Shown here piece after piece: positions 51,546-60,658 of a DNA stretch of 64,000 nt. The notes below the pieces were generated by a model. The model did no database searches, was not told the DNA's origin, and was given only the letters and a program-made list of their open reading frames with translations. The DNA comes from Pseudomonadota bacterium (GTDB lineage Bacteria > Myxococcota_A > UBA796 > UBA9615), in assembly GCA_024229515.1 (NCBI GenBank), contig JAAESI010000325.1:27597-91596 (forward strand), read 5' to 3'. Numbering within the stretch: the first letter of the stretch is position 1; every line of letters begins with the position of its first letter. Both the position numbers and the translations under genes were made by a program.

Positions 51546-54500
51546 CTAGGGGACGACGACCTGGACGGTGGTCGAACGGAACGTGCCCGCCTCATCCACC
51601 GCCGAGACCTCGATGTCGTGGGTGCCCGACGGGACGGCGACGCCCGTGATGCTCCAGGTCGTGGTCTGGACCAGGCCGGCGGTGGTGTTCCCCGTGGCGT
51701 CCGGGGTGACCGTGCCGAGGAAGCTGTCGTCCGTGGTGTTGGTCAGCGTGATCGTGACCGTGTCCGGCGCGGTGTCCGTGACCGTGCCGTCGAAGTCCAC
51801 CGTGCCGCTGACGACCGCCGCGGCGGTGACCTCGGGCGCGGTGTTGGTACCCTCCGCCACGTAGCTCATCACGAGGCCGCCGTTGTTGCGGAAGAAGAGC
51901 GAGTCGCCGTTGTCTGTGCAGACCTCGGAGCCGGGGGTCACTTCCCCGGTGCCGGTGTCGTACGTCGCCTCGATGTCCGTGCTCGCGCCGTAGTACCAGT
52001 GGTACGTGTCGGTCGCCGTGTCGTGGCGGATGCCGCGCGCGCTGACCTGGTAGCCGTCGAGGCGGGTGCAGGAGGACGACGCCTCCAGGACCTCGTCGAC
52101 GATGTCCTGGGTCCAGACCGCGTCGGCGCTGTCGCCGTGGGCCGCGCCCACGCCGGTCGAGCCGCCGGTGAACCAGAAGTCGAACTCGCCGACCAAGTCC
52201 GCGTCCTCGACCACCGTGACCTGCGTGATGCCGGCACCGCCGCTGGTGTGCCACGCCTCGGTCGGGGACATCACGGGGATCGGGCCGCCGCCATCGCTGG
52301 TGCGAACCCAGGTCATGCCGCCGTCATCGGAGACCGCGTGGAACACGCGCAGGGTGTTGGGCGAGGTCTGGCGGGCGCTGTACCAGCAGTGCACGCGGTC
52401 CAACGTGGCGTCGTACCAGAGCGTCGGGTGCAGGGTGCGGCCGCTGTCCAGGAAGGCGCCGTCGGTCGAGGGCGCCAGGACCGGGTCGTTGATCGCGGCT
52501 GCGCCGGTGAGCGGGTCGAGCCGCTCGAACGGGCCCAGCGGGTCCGTCGCGGTGGCGATGCCGACAGAGCGGTCGCCGCCGACGCTGGCCCGCGCGTGGT
52601 AGGCCATGACGTAGGGACGGGCGTAGGTCGCCTCGTCGAGCTTGATCACCGAGGGGTTGGAGACGTTCCGGTCGTCCCACTCGGTGTCTTCGAGACCCTC
52701 GAGCAGAGCGCTGGGCTCCTTCGTCCACGTCACCGCATCCGCCGACGACGAGACGAAGACCGCCTGGGCCTCCTGGTCGTGGTGACCGCGGTAGTAGATG
52801 TAGTGCATGCCCGTGTCCGGGTCGACGAAGTAGGACGGCAGCGAGATGCGCGCGTAGTCCAGGTCGCTGAAGAAGCCGGGGCGCACCGGGGGGGCGCACT
52901 CGGCGTTCACGCCCGAGGTGTAGATCGGGTCCGGGAACACGTGGTGGTCGTCGTCGTCGCAGTCGTCGCCGCCCTCGCCGCAACCCGAGGTGACGTGTCC
53001 GTCGCCATCGTGGTCGTTGGTGAAGGTAGGGTCCGTGTCGTCCACGAGGCCGTCGCAGTTGGTGTCGACGCCGTTGCAAGACTCGGTCTGGTCGGGAGCG
53101 ATGTAGGCGTTGCTGTCATCGCAGTCGCCATTGCAGCTGGAGAAGCCGTCGCGGTCGAGGTTCAAGCCGTCCACGGTCGCGTCGTTGTCGTCGCAGTCGG
53201 AACCGCCGCAGCCGATGCCGGCGTCGTTGTCGTTGTCGAAGTCCGTGCCCGCGAAGTCAGCCGTGTCGTCGGCGTCCACGAGGGTGTCGCAGTCGTTGTC
53301 GACGTAGTCGCACAGCTCCAGGGCGCTGGGGTTGACCTGCGCGGTGAGGTCGTTGCAGTCGTCGTCCTCGTTGCCCGGGATGCCGTCGGCGCCGCAGGTG
53401 GAGAAGCCGTCGTTGTCCGCGTCGAAGTCGCCGTCGACGATGCCGTCGCAGTCCTCATCCACGCCGTCGCAGGTCTCGACCGCGGCGGGGTTGATGGTGT
53501 CGTCAGCGTCGTTGCAGTCGTCGCCGCCGAGGATGCCGATGGCTCCGTTGGCCACGAAGTCGACGCAGGCGAGGTACAGGTCGATGTCGACGTCCACCTC
53601 GTCCACGGCGGGCGAGCCGTCGCAGTCGGTGTCGAGGCCGTCGCAGACCTCCGTCGCGCCGGGGTTGATCGCGGCGTTGGAGTCATCGCACTCGAGGCAC
53701 TCGGGGTAGCCGTCCGTGTCGCCGTCGAGCTCCTCCGAGGGGAGCGAACCGTTGCAGTCGTTGTCTTCGCCGTCGCAGATCTCGGGGGCGAGGGGGTAGG
53801 TGTCGCCGTTGTTGTCGTTGCAGTCGTCGTCGGTGTTGCCGGGGATGCCGTCGGTGCCGCAGGTGGTGAACCCGTCGAGGTCGTCGTCGGTGTCCTCGTC
53901 CGCGACGCCGTCGCAGTCGTCGTCGATCCCGTTGCAGCTCTCGATGCCGTCGGGGTTCACGTCGATGTTGTCGTCGTCGCAGTCGTCGCAGTCGAAGAAG
54001 CCGTCGGTGTCGGCGTCGACGGTGTCGTCGATGACGCCGGAGCAGTCGGTGTCGGCCCCGTCGCAGACCTCGGTCTCGGCCGGGTTCACGTCCTCTTCGT
54101 CGTCGTCGCAGTCCTCGTCGTCCTCGACGTAGTCGACGAAGCCGGTGGGCGCCTCGGCGGCGCAGTCCACGAGCACGGCGCCCGCGCCGTATCCGTCACC
54201 GTCCGCGTCTTCCCAGTACTCGTTGGCGTCGAGGTCGTTGGTGGGGTCGCCGTCGCAGTCGTGGTCGACGTCGTCGCACAGCTCGGTGCCGCCGGGGAAG
54301 GAGGTGCCGTCCTCGTCGTCGCAATCCGGGACGACGTCGCACTCGACGTAGCCCGCGGGGGCCTCTTCGTCGCAGACCTCGGTGGAGTCGTCGCCGCCGA
54401 CGCCGTCGCCGTCGGTGTCGACGCACCACTCGACCAGCGCGAGATCCTCGTCCACGCCCTCGTCGCAGTCGTTGTCGATGCCGTCGCAGAGCTCGTCCGC

Positions 54501-54809
54501 GTCGGGGTTGATCTCGCCGTCGGCGTCGTCGCAGTCGGTCCCGTCGGCACACGCGGCAGCGTCGGTGTGGCCGTCGAGATCGACGTCGAAGCCGTCGTCG
54601 ATGATCGAGTCGCAGTCATCGTCCAGGCCGTTGCAGGCCTCGGGAGCGTTCGGGTAGACAAGCGGCTGCTCGTCGTCGCAATCCTCTTCCACGTCCCAGC
54701 CGTCACCGTCGGCGTCGACCGGCGGACAACCAGCAAGCAGGACACCGAGCCCGAGGCTCACCAGCGCAGCACGCGCGCGCACAGAATCGGACCAAGACAT
54801 CGAACCCAC
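51546..54809 (-). CDS. Giant MopE-repeat lipoprotein with five-bladed-propeller-like domain
   Basis: A 1087-aa protein. I chose the GTG at 54809 because GGAGG lies six bases upstream; an ATG three codons later would serve too. Lipobox LLAGC. Ten MopE motifs (CNGLDDDCDS to CNGVDTNCDG) run from about residue 35 to 630. A domain follows with strands like YARISLPSYFVDPDTGMHYIYYRG, WDDRNVSNPSVIKL and DSGRTLHPTLWYD that resembles the GH43/GH32 five-bladed propeller, and an Ig-like domain ends the protein. This suggests a surface protein that binds or cuts glycans at the end of a long acidic rod. Confidence 0.85.
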   Translation of the reverse strand: MGSMSWSDSVRARAALVSLGLGVLLAGCPPVDADGDGWDVEEDCDDEQPLVYPNAPEACNGLDDDCDSIIDDGFDVDLDGHTDAAACADGTDCDDADGEINPDADELCDGIDNDCDEGVDEDLALVEWCVDTDGDGVGGDDSTEVCDEEAPAGYVECDVVPDCDDEDGTSFPGGTELCDDVDHDCDGDPTNDLDANEYWEDADGDGYGAGAVLVDCAAEAPTGFVDYVEDDEDCDDDEEDVNPAETEVCDGADTDCSGVIDDTVDADTDGFFDCDDCDDDNIDVNPDGIESCNGIDDDCDGVADEDTDDDLDGFTTCGTDGIPGNTDDDCNDNNGDTYPLAPEICDGEDNDCNGSLPSEELDGDTDGYPECLECDDSNAAINPGATEVCDGLDTDCDGSPAVDEVDVDIDLYLACVDFVANGAIGILGGDDCNDADDTINPAAVETCDGVDEDCDGIVDGDFDADNDGFSTCGADGIPGNEDDDCNDLTAQVNPSALELCDYVDNDCDTLVDADDTADFAGTDFDNDNDAGIGCGGSDCDDNDATVDGLNLDRDGFSSCNGDCDDSNAYIAPDQTESCNGVDTNCDGLVDDTDPTFTNDHDGDGHVTSGCGEGGDDCDDDDHHVFPDPIYTSGVNAECAPPVRPGFFSDLDYARISLPSYFVDPDTGMHYIYYRGHHDQEAQAVFVSSSADAVTWTKEPSALLEGLEDTEWDDRNVSNPSVIKLDEATYARPYVMAYHARASVGGDRSVGIATATDPLGPFERLDPLTGAAAINDPVLAPSTDGAFLDSGRTLHPTLWYDATLDRVHCWYSARQTSPNTLRVFHAVSDDGGMTWVRTSDGGGPIPVMSPTEAWHTSGGAGITQVTVVEDADLVGEFDFWFTGGSTGVGAAHGDSADAVWTQDIVDEVLEASSSCTRLDGYQVSARGIRHDTATDTYHWYYGASTDIEATYDTGTGEVTPGSEVCTDNGDSLFFRNNGGLVMSYVAEGTNTAPEVTAAAVVSGTVDFDGTVTDTAPDTVTITLTNTTDDSFLGTVTPDATGNTTAGLVQTTTWSITGVAVPSGTHDIEVSAVDEAGTFRSTTVQVVVP

Positions 54810-54963
54810 AGCAAACCTCCGGAGCGTCACAAGCACCCATTCTACAAAAACCGAGACTCAGGGTGATCGGGCGAAGCCCCACCTTCACCGTGCTCCCCCG
54901 CGTCGATTCGATGGGGCACAAGGCGACCCCATCAAAACTCCCGGCCGTGAGGATAGGGCCGTT

Positions 54964-54990
54964 GTGACGACCCGTCACCTCGGGTACCCG
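54964..54990. promoter_or_regulatory. Two adjacent palindromes in the largest intergenic gap
   Basis: GTGACG-ACC-CGTCAC (54964-54978) is followed two bases later by CGGGTACCCG (54981-54990). They sit 44-70 bp before the ATG at 55034 in the 224-bp divergent gap. Another stem, GATGGGG/CCCCATC, lies at 54910-54933. Possible regulator sites; nothing else is recognised in the gap. Confidence 0.4.
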
Positions 54991-55033
54991 ATTGAAGGCG
55001 ATTGGGGTAGCCTCGGGCGTCGATCCCAGGAGG

Positions 55034-57055
55034 ATGGATCGGCTGAACTCGGGAGCTCACTTGTCCGCTGAACCGCTGCTCGTCGAGGTCATCGGCGGGC
55101 CCAAGGTGGTACTCGAACTCGACGTCTCGGGAACCGTGGAGGGGCTCGCAGAGGCCGCCGCGGCTGCGGTTGAGCGTTCCCTCACCGACGATGACGGCAA
55201 AGCGAAGGCGTGGCGGCTGTTCGCCCCCAACGGCAAGGGTGGTTTCACCCCTGCGCGCGCGAACGCGTCCCTGGAAGAAGTCGTCGGCAAGATGAAGGCC
55301 CTCCGGGATTCGGGGGGCAAGGGCGGATTCGCCGGTCCGGGCACCCACGAGGGGACCGACTACCTCTTCCGCATCCGACTCTTCGTGCCGTCGCTGCCTC
55401 CGCCCAAGCCGGTCACGGAGAAGCCGCCGATCGACGACGAAGAGGCGATCGACCTCACGAACATCGAAGCCGAGGACGTGGGCCTGGAGACGGTCCGTCG
55501 CATCCAGCAGGCCGATCCGCCTCCGAAAAAGAAGCGGCGTCGGCGGCCCGAGGACGGAGGTCCCCGCACCGGCAAGCACCGCACCGCGGACGGCGCCGAC
55601 CGACGCACCGGGCGGACCCGCGCGGTGGGCGCCTCGGAGCCCGGACGGCGCCGGCGCAAGCGAACCACCGGGGAGATTCCCGAGGGCGCGGGCAAGTCGG
55701 GCCGCATCCGCCGCAAGGCGCGCAACACCGGTGACATTCCCGAAGGCGCGAGCCGATCCCAGCAGCTGCGCAAGCAGGGAGGGTCCGGGAGGCAGCGCAA
55801 ACGGCGGCGATCCGGATCGATGCCGGCCGAGGTCGACGCGCCCGCGGAGACCCTGCCCGAGGAGGGACTCAAGCCCCTCGCCGAGGCCGCCCCGCCCGAG
55901 CCGGACGAGACCGAGACCACGCGTGACGAGCCGACCGCGGAGCCCCCGGCGGCCGAGGAGGCTCCGGCACCGCCCGAGAAGGCTCCCCCGCCGCCCGAGG
56001 ACGAGCTCGACGAGCCGAACGATGTGGGCGAGTCCACCGCGGTGATGACGAAGGAGGCGTTGAACCTCCTGAAGGAAGCGACCGTCTCCGGAGAGCCGCG
56101 CCCGCCGGCGACGCTGGCGCCCCCGCCCCCGCCCGAGCCCCTCGTGCCCGAGCCGCCCGCGGAGCCCGAGCCCCCGCCTCCTCCGCCGGAGCCCGAGAAG
56201 CCCGAGGTAGCGCGCGTCGTGACGACCGCCCTGGCGGGCAAGACCCCCGTGCGCGGTACGCCCGCGGTCACCACCCAGGGAGCCGAGACGATCGGTGGAA
56301 GTCGCACCGGCGGCCGGACGGGGGGGATGCGCAGGACCGGAGCCATGCGCCGCAGCGGAACGATGGACGGCGCCCGCCGGACCGGATCGGGGGGCAAGCG
56401 CAGCAAGAAGAAGAAGAAGAACAGCGGGATCCTCGGGCTGCTCGTGGCCCTGGTGCTGTTCGCCGGCGTGACCGTCACGTTCGTCGTGCTGCTTCAGGAC
56501 AAGGGGACCGACCCGACCCCGACCCCGGAGCCGCCCACCGAGGCGGCGGTGCACAACCTCAGCGATCGGCTCGAGATCGAGTCGTGGGATCACCCCACCG
56601 AGGTGGATCTGACCGAGATTCAGGAGCGGTTCAACGGGTTGGTGGCGTCGGGGGTGCCCGACGACCTGGAGCGGCTCAGCGCGATCGAGTTGGTGGTCAC
56701 CGAGCTGGTCGGCTCATGCGACGTCGAGTTCCTCGCCTGCGCTGCGGGCAGTCGAGCCGCCTTCGCCGCGTACCGCGGGTGCCGAAACATCGCCGACTGC
56801 GGCGACGAGCGGACCCGTGGGTTCTTCAAGCAGTCGATCGAGCTGAGCGACCGCTCGCTCAAGGCGGTAACCGGCCTGGAGCCGGAGTATCGAACGGACG
56901 CGCTCAAGCGGGTCACGGTGCAGGCCGTACGCCTCGCCGGTCAGTCGATGAAGGGCGTACGCGGCGTCGCCCCGGACCTCGCCGCGCTCGCTGAGCAGGC
57001 GTGCACCGGCTCGCTCCGCGCGGTCCCCGACTGCGTCGCCGCGATGAAGCCCTAG
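55034..57055 (+). CDS. Single-span membrane protein with basic and Pro-rich cytoplasmic region
   Basis: A 673-aa protein. Residues about 10-115 form a small folded domain; about 140-450 are low complexity: Lys/Arg-rich (KKKRRRRPEDGG), two GDIPEGA/GEIPEGA repeats, Pro/Glu-rich stretches, then RTGG/MRRTGAMRRSG. One membrane helix follows (about 465-487) and a Cys-containing periplasmic domain (about 505-673). The family is unknown to me; the layout recalls TonB/Tgl-like or FHA-linked scaffolds. The ATG at 55034 sits immediately behind AGGAGG, too close; a TTG at 55061 with GGGAG upstream may be the true start. Confidence 0.65.
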   Translation: MDRLNSGAHLSAEPLLVEVIGGPKVVLELDVSGTVEGLAEAAAAAVERSLTDDDGKAKAWRLFAPNGKGGFTPARANASLEEVVGKMKALRDSGGKGGFAGPGTHEGTDYLFRIRLFVPSLPPPKPVTEKPPIDDEEAIDLTNIEAEDVGLETVRRIQQADPPPKKKRRRRPEDGGPRTGKHRTADGADRRTGRTRAVGASEPGRRRRKRTTGEIPEGAGKSGRIRRKARNTGDIPEGASRSQQLRKQGGSGRQRKRRRSGSMPAEVDAPAETLPEEGLKPLAEAAPPEPDETETTRDEPTAEPPAAEEAPAPPEKAPPPPEDELDEPNDVGESTAVMTKEALNLLKEATVSGEPRPPATLAPPPPPEPLVPEPPAEPEPPPPPPEPEKPEVARVVTTALAGKTPVRGTPAVTTQGAETIGGSRTGGRTGGMRRTGAMRRSGTMDGARRTGSGGKRSKKKKKNSGILGLLVALVLFAGVTVTFVVLLQDKGTDPTPTPEPPTEAAVHNLSDRLEIESWDHPTEVDLTEIQERFNGLVASGVPDDLERLSAIELVVTELVGSCDVEFLACAAGSRAAFAAYRGCRNIADCGDERTRGFFKQSIELSDRSLKAVTGLEPEYRTDALKRVTVQAVRLAGQSMKGVRGVAPDLAALAEQACTGSLRAVPDCVAAMKP

Positions 57056-57058
57056 TCC

Positions 57059-57919
57059 CTACAGGCTGCGTACCCAGGACTCGACGAGCCGGCCGCTGAC
57101 TTCGCGGCGGTACAGCGCGTTGCTGCGCACATCGTCGATCGGAGTGACGTCAGCCCGCGCTCCCGCGCCCACCGCAGCGGCGACGTCCGTGGGGCGTCCG
57201 CCCAGGCCCGCGGCCTCGGCGGCAGCCAGCCGGATGGGCGTCGGCGCGACCGAACCGGCCGCGATGCGCAGGGTCGTGAGGGTGCCGTCATCGCCGCACG
57301 CCGCCACGCCCGCGAGCACGACCTTGCTGATCGCCTGCGCCAGGCGGGTGCCGACCTTGCGGTACCAGGACGTCGCTCCCGGCGGCAGCGCGTGGATGCG
57401 GAAGCCGATGATCAGCTCGCCAGGCTGAATGTCGGCCTGCCGGTAGCCGGCGTAGAAGCCGTCGAACGACCGGGTGCGCCGGCCCCCGTCCCGGCTCTGG
57501 AGCACGACATCGCACCCCTGCGCGAGCAGCACGGGGAGGCTGTCGCCGGCGGGGGAGGCGTTGGCCACGTTCCCGCCGAGCGTGCCGCGCGACTGGATCT
57601 GCACGGCGCCGACGGTGCGGGCCGCCTCCACCAGGGCGGGGCAGTGGGCGTTCGCCAGGGGCGAGGCGATGATGGAGCGGTACGTCGACAGAGCCCCGAT
57701 CCACAGGGTGCCGTCGTCCTGCACGGACAGGCCGCGGAGCTCGTCCAGCTTCCACAGGTCCAGGACAGACGAAGGCACGACGTGGCGGCTGTTGAGGACG
57801 ACCATGATGTCGGTGCCGCCGGCCATCGGGGTGGGCCGCTCGCCGTCGGGGGGATCGGCCAGAAGCGCGAGGGCTTCTTCCAGGGAACTCGGTCGATGGA
57901 CCGGAATGTCAGCCAGCAT
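57059..57919 (-). CDS. Molybdenum hydroxylase, FAD-binding (medium) subunit
   Basis: A 286-aa subunit of the xanthine dehydrogenase / CO dehydrogenase family that passes electrons from the FeS clusters to its FAD. FAD motifs: AGGTDIMVVLNS (about 33-44) and TLGGNVANASPAGDSLP (about 113-129). It overlaps the 2Fe-2S subunit gene by 11 bp. Last gene of the operon; ends 4 bp before the convergent gene. Confidence 0.9.
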   Translation of the reverse strand: MLADIPVHRPSSLEEALALLADPPDGERPTPMAGGTDIMVVLNSRHVVPSSVLDLWKLDELRGLSVQDDGTLWIGALSTYRSIIASPLANAHCPALVEAARTVGAVQIQSRGTLGGNVANASPAGDSLPVLLAQGCDVVLQSRDGGRRTRSFDGFYAGYRQADIQPGELIIGFRIHALPPGATSWYRKVGTRLAQAISKVVLAGVAACGDDGTLTTLRIAAGSVAPTPIRLAAAEAAGLGGRPTDVAAAVGAGARADVTPIDDVRSNALYRREVSGRLVESWVRSL

Positions 57920-58409
57920 CGCCCGCCCTCTCCTGCTCGGCCGCGCGCTCCACGCCGTCGACGATCTTCTGGTAGCCGGTGCAGCGGCAGAGGTTGCCCG
58001 CCAGCCCTTCGCGAATCTCCGCCCGGGTGGGCGAGGCGTTGGCGTCCAGCAGCGCCCGCGCAGCGACGAGGAAGCCGGGGGTGCAGATGCCGCACTGGGC
58101 CCCGCCGGCGGCGAGGAACTCGGACTGCAACGCGCTGAGGCGGCCGTCCTCGGCGAGTCCCTCGACCGTCACGACCTCCTCTCCATCCACCTGGCAGGTG
58201 GGGACGAGGCAGGCGACCGAGGGGGCGCCGTCGATGAGCACGGTGCAGGCACCGCATTCGCCCTCACCGCAGCCTTCCTTGGTGCCGGTGACGCGAGCGC
58301 GCTCCCGCAGCGTGTCCAGCAGCCGCTCCATGGGGGGCACGTTGCGGATCTCGACTGCCTCCCCGTTGAGCGTGAAGCGGACCGTGAGGCCTCCGTTGAC
58401 GTTTCTCAT
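57909..58409 (-). CDS. Molybdenum hydroxylase, 2Fe-2S (small) subunit
   Basis: A 166-aa protein with two iron-sulfur sites: the plant ferredoxin-like CGEGECGACTVLIDG...C and the helical CGICTPGF...CRCTGYQKIVDG. All eight Cys ligands are seen. It relays electrons from the molybdenum site to FAD. Starts 2 bp after the large-subunit stop codon. Confidence 0.93.
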   Translation of the reverse strand: MRNVNGGLTVRFTLNGEAVEIRNVPPMERLLDTLRERARVTGTKEGCGEGECGACTVLIDGAPSVACLVPTCQVDGEEVVTVEGLAEDGRLSALQSEFLAAGGAQCGICTPGFLVAARALLDANASPTRAEIREGLAGNLCRCTGYQKIVDGVERAAEQERAGDAG

Positions 58410-58411
58410 CG

Positions 58412-60658
58412 TTACTCCGCCGCGGCCCGCATGAGGGCCTCCGGGCTTGCCGGGAGGGAGTCCAGCGACAGCCCCGTGGCATGTTCGATCGCCGCCAGCA
58501 CTGCGGGCGCGCCGCCGTCCATGGGCAGCTCGCCGATCCCCTTGGCCCCGAACGGGCCCCCCGCGAACGGCGCTTCGACGAGGCGCATGTCCATCTCGGG
58601 CGCGTCCAGCGCGGTGGGGATGATGCAGTTGGTCATCCGGTTGTTGGTCAGCTGCCCGTCGGCGAACTTCATCTCCTCCAGCACCGCGAAGCCGAGCGCC
58701 TGGAGGCTGCCGCCTTCGAGCTGGCCGCTGACGAGCACCGGGTGGATCGCCTTGCCGACGTCCTGGGCGCTCCAGAAGCCGGTGATGCGGGTCTCGTAGG
58801 TGTCGGGGCAGACCTCGACCTCGACGACGTCGCAGGCCCAGGCGTAGCAGGGGTAGGCCTCACCCTGGTACGTCTCGTTGTCCCACTCCACGTGGGGTGG
58901 GGTCTGGTACTCCAGCTCCACCGAGCCGTCCCCGCCCCCCGCGAAGAAGGCGTCCACGGCCGCGTCCCAGTCGCCGCCCTCGAAACCCATTCGAGCCTTG
59001 AGCGCGTTGCTGCAGTCCTCGACCACCTTGCCGACGACCATCAGCGTGCGCGACGCCACCGTGGGGCCCGAGTCGGGGACCACCGACGTGTCCGGGGTGT
59101 GCATCTCGATGCGCTCGATGCCGACCCCCAGGGTCGTCGCCGCCAACTGCGGGAACACCGTGCGGGTGCCCTGCCCGATGTCGGTCGAGGCGCTGTAGAT
59201 GACGATCTGGCCGTCGGGCCGAACCTCCATCCGCACCCGCCCCTTGATGCGCGCCTCGCCGTTGCCGGTGAAGCCCGCGCCGTGGAAGAAGAAGGACATG
59301 CCGACGCCCCGGAGGCGGCCGGTGGTGCCCATGCCGGGGATCGGGTCGGCGGGGGGCACACCGCCCCGCGCGTTGATCGCCTCGGCCTCGGCTCGGCGGC
59401 GGTCCCAGTCGGACGCTTCGAGGGCGACGTCCAACACTTCGTCGGACGCGACGGACGTCTCCAGGGTCTGCCCGGTGAGGGTCGTATCGCCGATCCGAAG
59501 CGCCAACTGGCGGCGCAGAGCCACGGGGTCTCGGCCCAGCGTCGCGGCGATCTTGTCGATGTGGCGCTCGCTGGCGAAGCAGACCTGAGGAGCGCCGAAG
59601 CCCCGGAACGCGCCGTTGGGGGGCGTGTTGGTGGCGACGATGTCGCCCGTGACCATCGCGTGCTCGCAGTTGTACGGACCGACCCCGTGGATCAGCGCGC
59701 GGCTGAGCACCACCGGGGACAGCGTCGTGTAGGCGCCGCCGTCGAAGGCGCAATCGACCTCCATCGCCAGGAGCGTGCCGTCGGGCGCGACCGCGGTGCG
59801 GTGCCAGGTGATGGCCGGGTGGCGCCGCGTGGTCGAGCTCAGGTCCTCGGCGCGGTCGTAGACGAGCTTGACCGGCTTGCCCGTGGCCAGCGCCAGGAGC
59901 GACGCGTGGGCGGAGATGATCGAGGGGTAGTCCTCCTTGCCGCCGAAGCCGCCGCCGGTGACCGCCTGCACCACCTTGATCTCGGCGGCGGGCACGTCCA
60001 GCAGCTGGGCCAGCGCCTTGACCACGTAGTAGGGGCACTGCAGCGAGCCGAGGATCTCGATCCCGCCCTTGCCCCAGGGCATCGCGATGATCCCCTGCGG
60101 CTCGATGTACATCTGCTCCTGGGCGCCGGTGTAGTAGCGCCCCTCCACCAGGATCGCGTCGGGGTGCTCGGCCAGCGCCTTGTCCACGCAGCCGGGGCCG
60201 TCGCCCTTCTGGATCTCCAGGTGGGAGATGATGTTGTCGTCGCCCCAGATCGGGCCTGCGCCAGCGCGCGCCGCCTCGAGGTCGACCACGATCGGCAGCG
60301 GCTCCACGAGCAGCTTCACGTGCGCGCGCGCCTCCTCGGCCTGCTCCCGGGTGGGGGCCGCGAGCAGCACGACCGGCTCGGACGGGTGCCGGATGAGGTC
60401 AGAGACCAGCGCCGGCTGGTCGTCCACCATCAGGGCGACGTAGTTGCCCCCGGGGATCGCCTCGTGGGTCACGACCGTGATGTCGGTCCAGTCGTAGTCG
60501 GGGTCGAGCTCGTACCCGAGGTAGCGGGCGTGAGCCTGTCGGCTCCGCACGGTGGCCCCGTAGAGCATGCCGTCGAACTGGAGGTCGTCGACGTACATCG
60601 CGTCGCCGGTGACCTTGTCGGCGCCGTCGAGGCGAGGAGGGCTGCTTCCAACGATCAA
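58412..60658 (-). CDS. Molybdenum hydroxylase, molybdopterin-binding (large) subunit
   Basis: A 748-aa catalytic subunit that oxidises purines, aldehydes or N-heterocycles with water. Family motifs: TGGGFGGKED, NTPPNGAFRGFGAPQ and GPFGAKGIGE with the catalytic Glu near the C-terminus. The AYRCSFR signature of aerobic CO dehydrogenase is absent, so it is of the xanthine/aldehyde type. The start is a TTG overlapping the preceding stop codon (TTGA). No xdhC-like maturation gene is in the window. Confidence 0.9.
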   Translation of the reverse strand: MIVGSSPPRLDGADKVTGDAMYVDDLQFDGMLYGATVRSRQAHARYLGYELDPDYDWTDITVVTHEAIPGGNYVALMVDDQPALVSDLIRHPSEPVVLLAAPTREQAEEARAHVKLLVEPLPIVVDLEAARAGAGPIWGDDNIISHLEIQKGDGPGCVDKALAEHPDAILVEGRYYTGAQEQMYIEPQGIIAMPWGKGGIEILGSLQCPYYVVKALAQLLDVPAAEIKVVQAVTGGGFGGKEDYPSIISAHASLLALATGKPVKLVYDRAEDLSSTTRRHPAITWHRTAVAPDGTLLAMEVDCAFDGGAYTTLSPVVLSRALIHGVGPYNCEHAMVTGDIVATNTPPNGAFRGFGAPQVCFASERHIDKIAATLGRDPVALRRQLALRIGDTTLTGQTLETSVASDEVLDVALEASDWDRRRAEAEAINARGGVPPADPIPGMGTTGRLRGVGMSFFFHGAGFTGNGEARIKGRVRMEVRPDGQIVIYSASTDIGQGTRTVFPQLAATTLGVGIERIEMHTPDTSVVPDSGPTVASRTLMVVGKVVEDCSNALKARMGFEGGDWDAAVDAFFAGGGDGSVELEYQTPPHVEWDNETYQGEAYPCYAWACDVVEVEVCPDTYETRITGFWSAQDVGKAIHPVLVSGQLEGGSLQALGFAVLEEMKFADGQLTNNRMTNCIIPTALDAPEMDMRLVEAPFAGGPFGAKGIGELPMDGGAPAVLAAIEHATGLSLDSLPASPEALMRAAAE

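Noticed and set aside
54910..54933. GATGGGG/CCCCATC hairpin as a terminator
   Set aside because: It lies in a divergent gap between two gene starts, where no terminator is expected, and its loop is ten bases.
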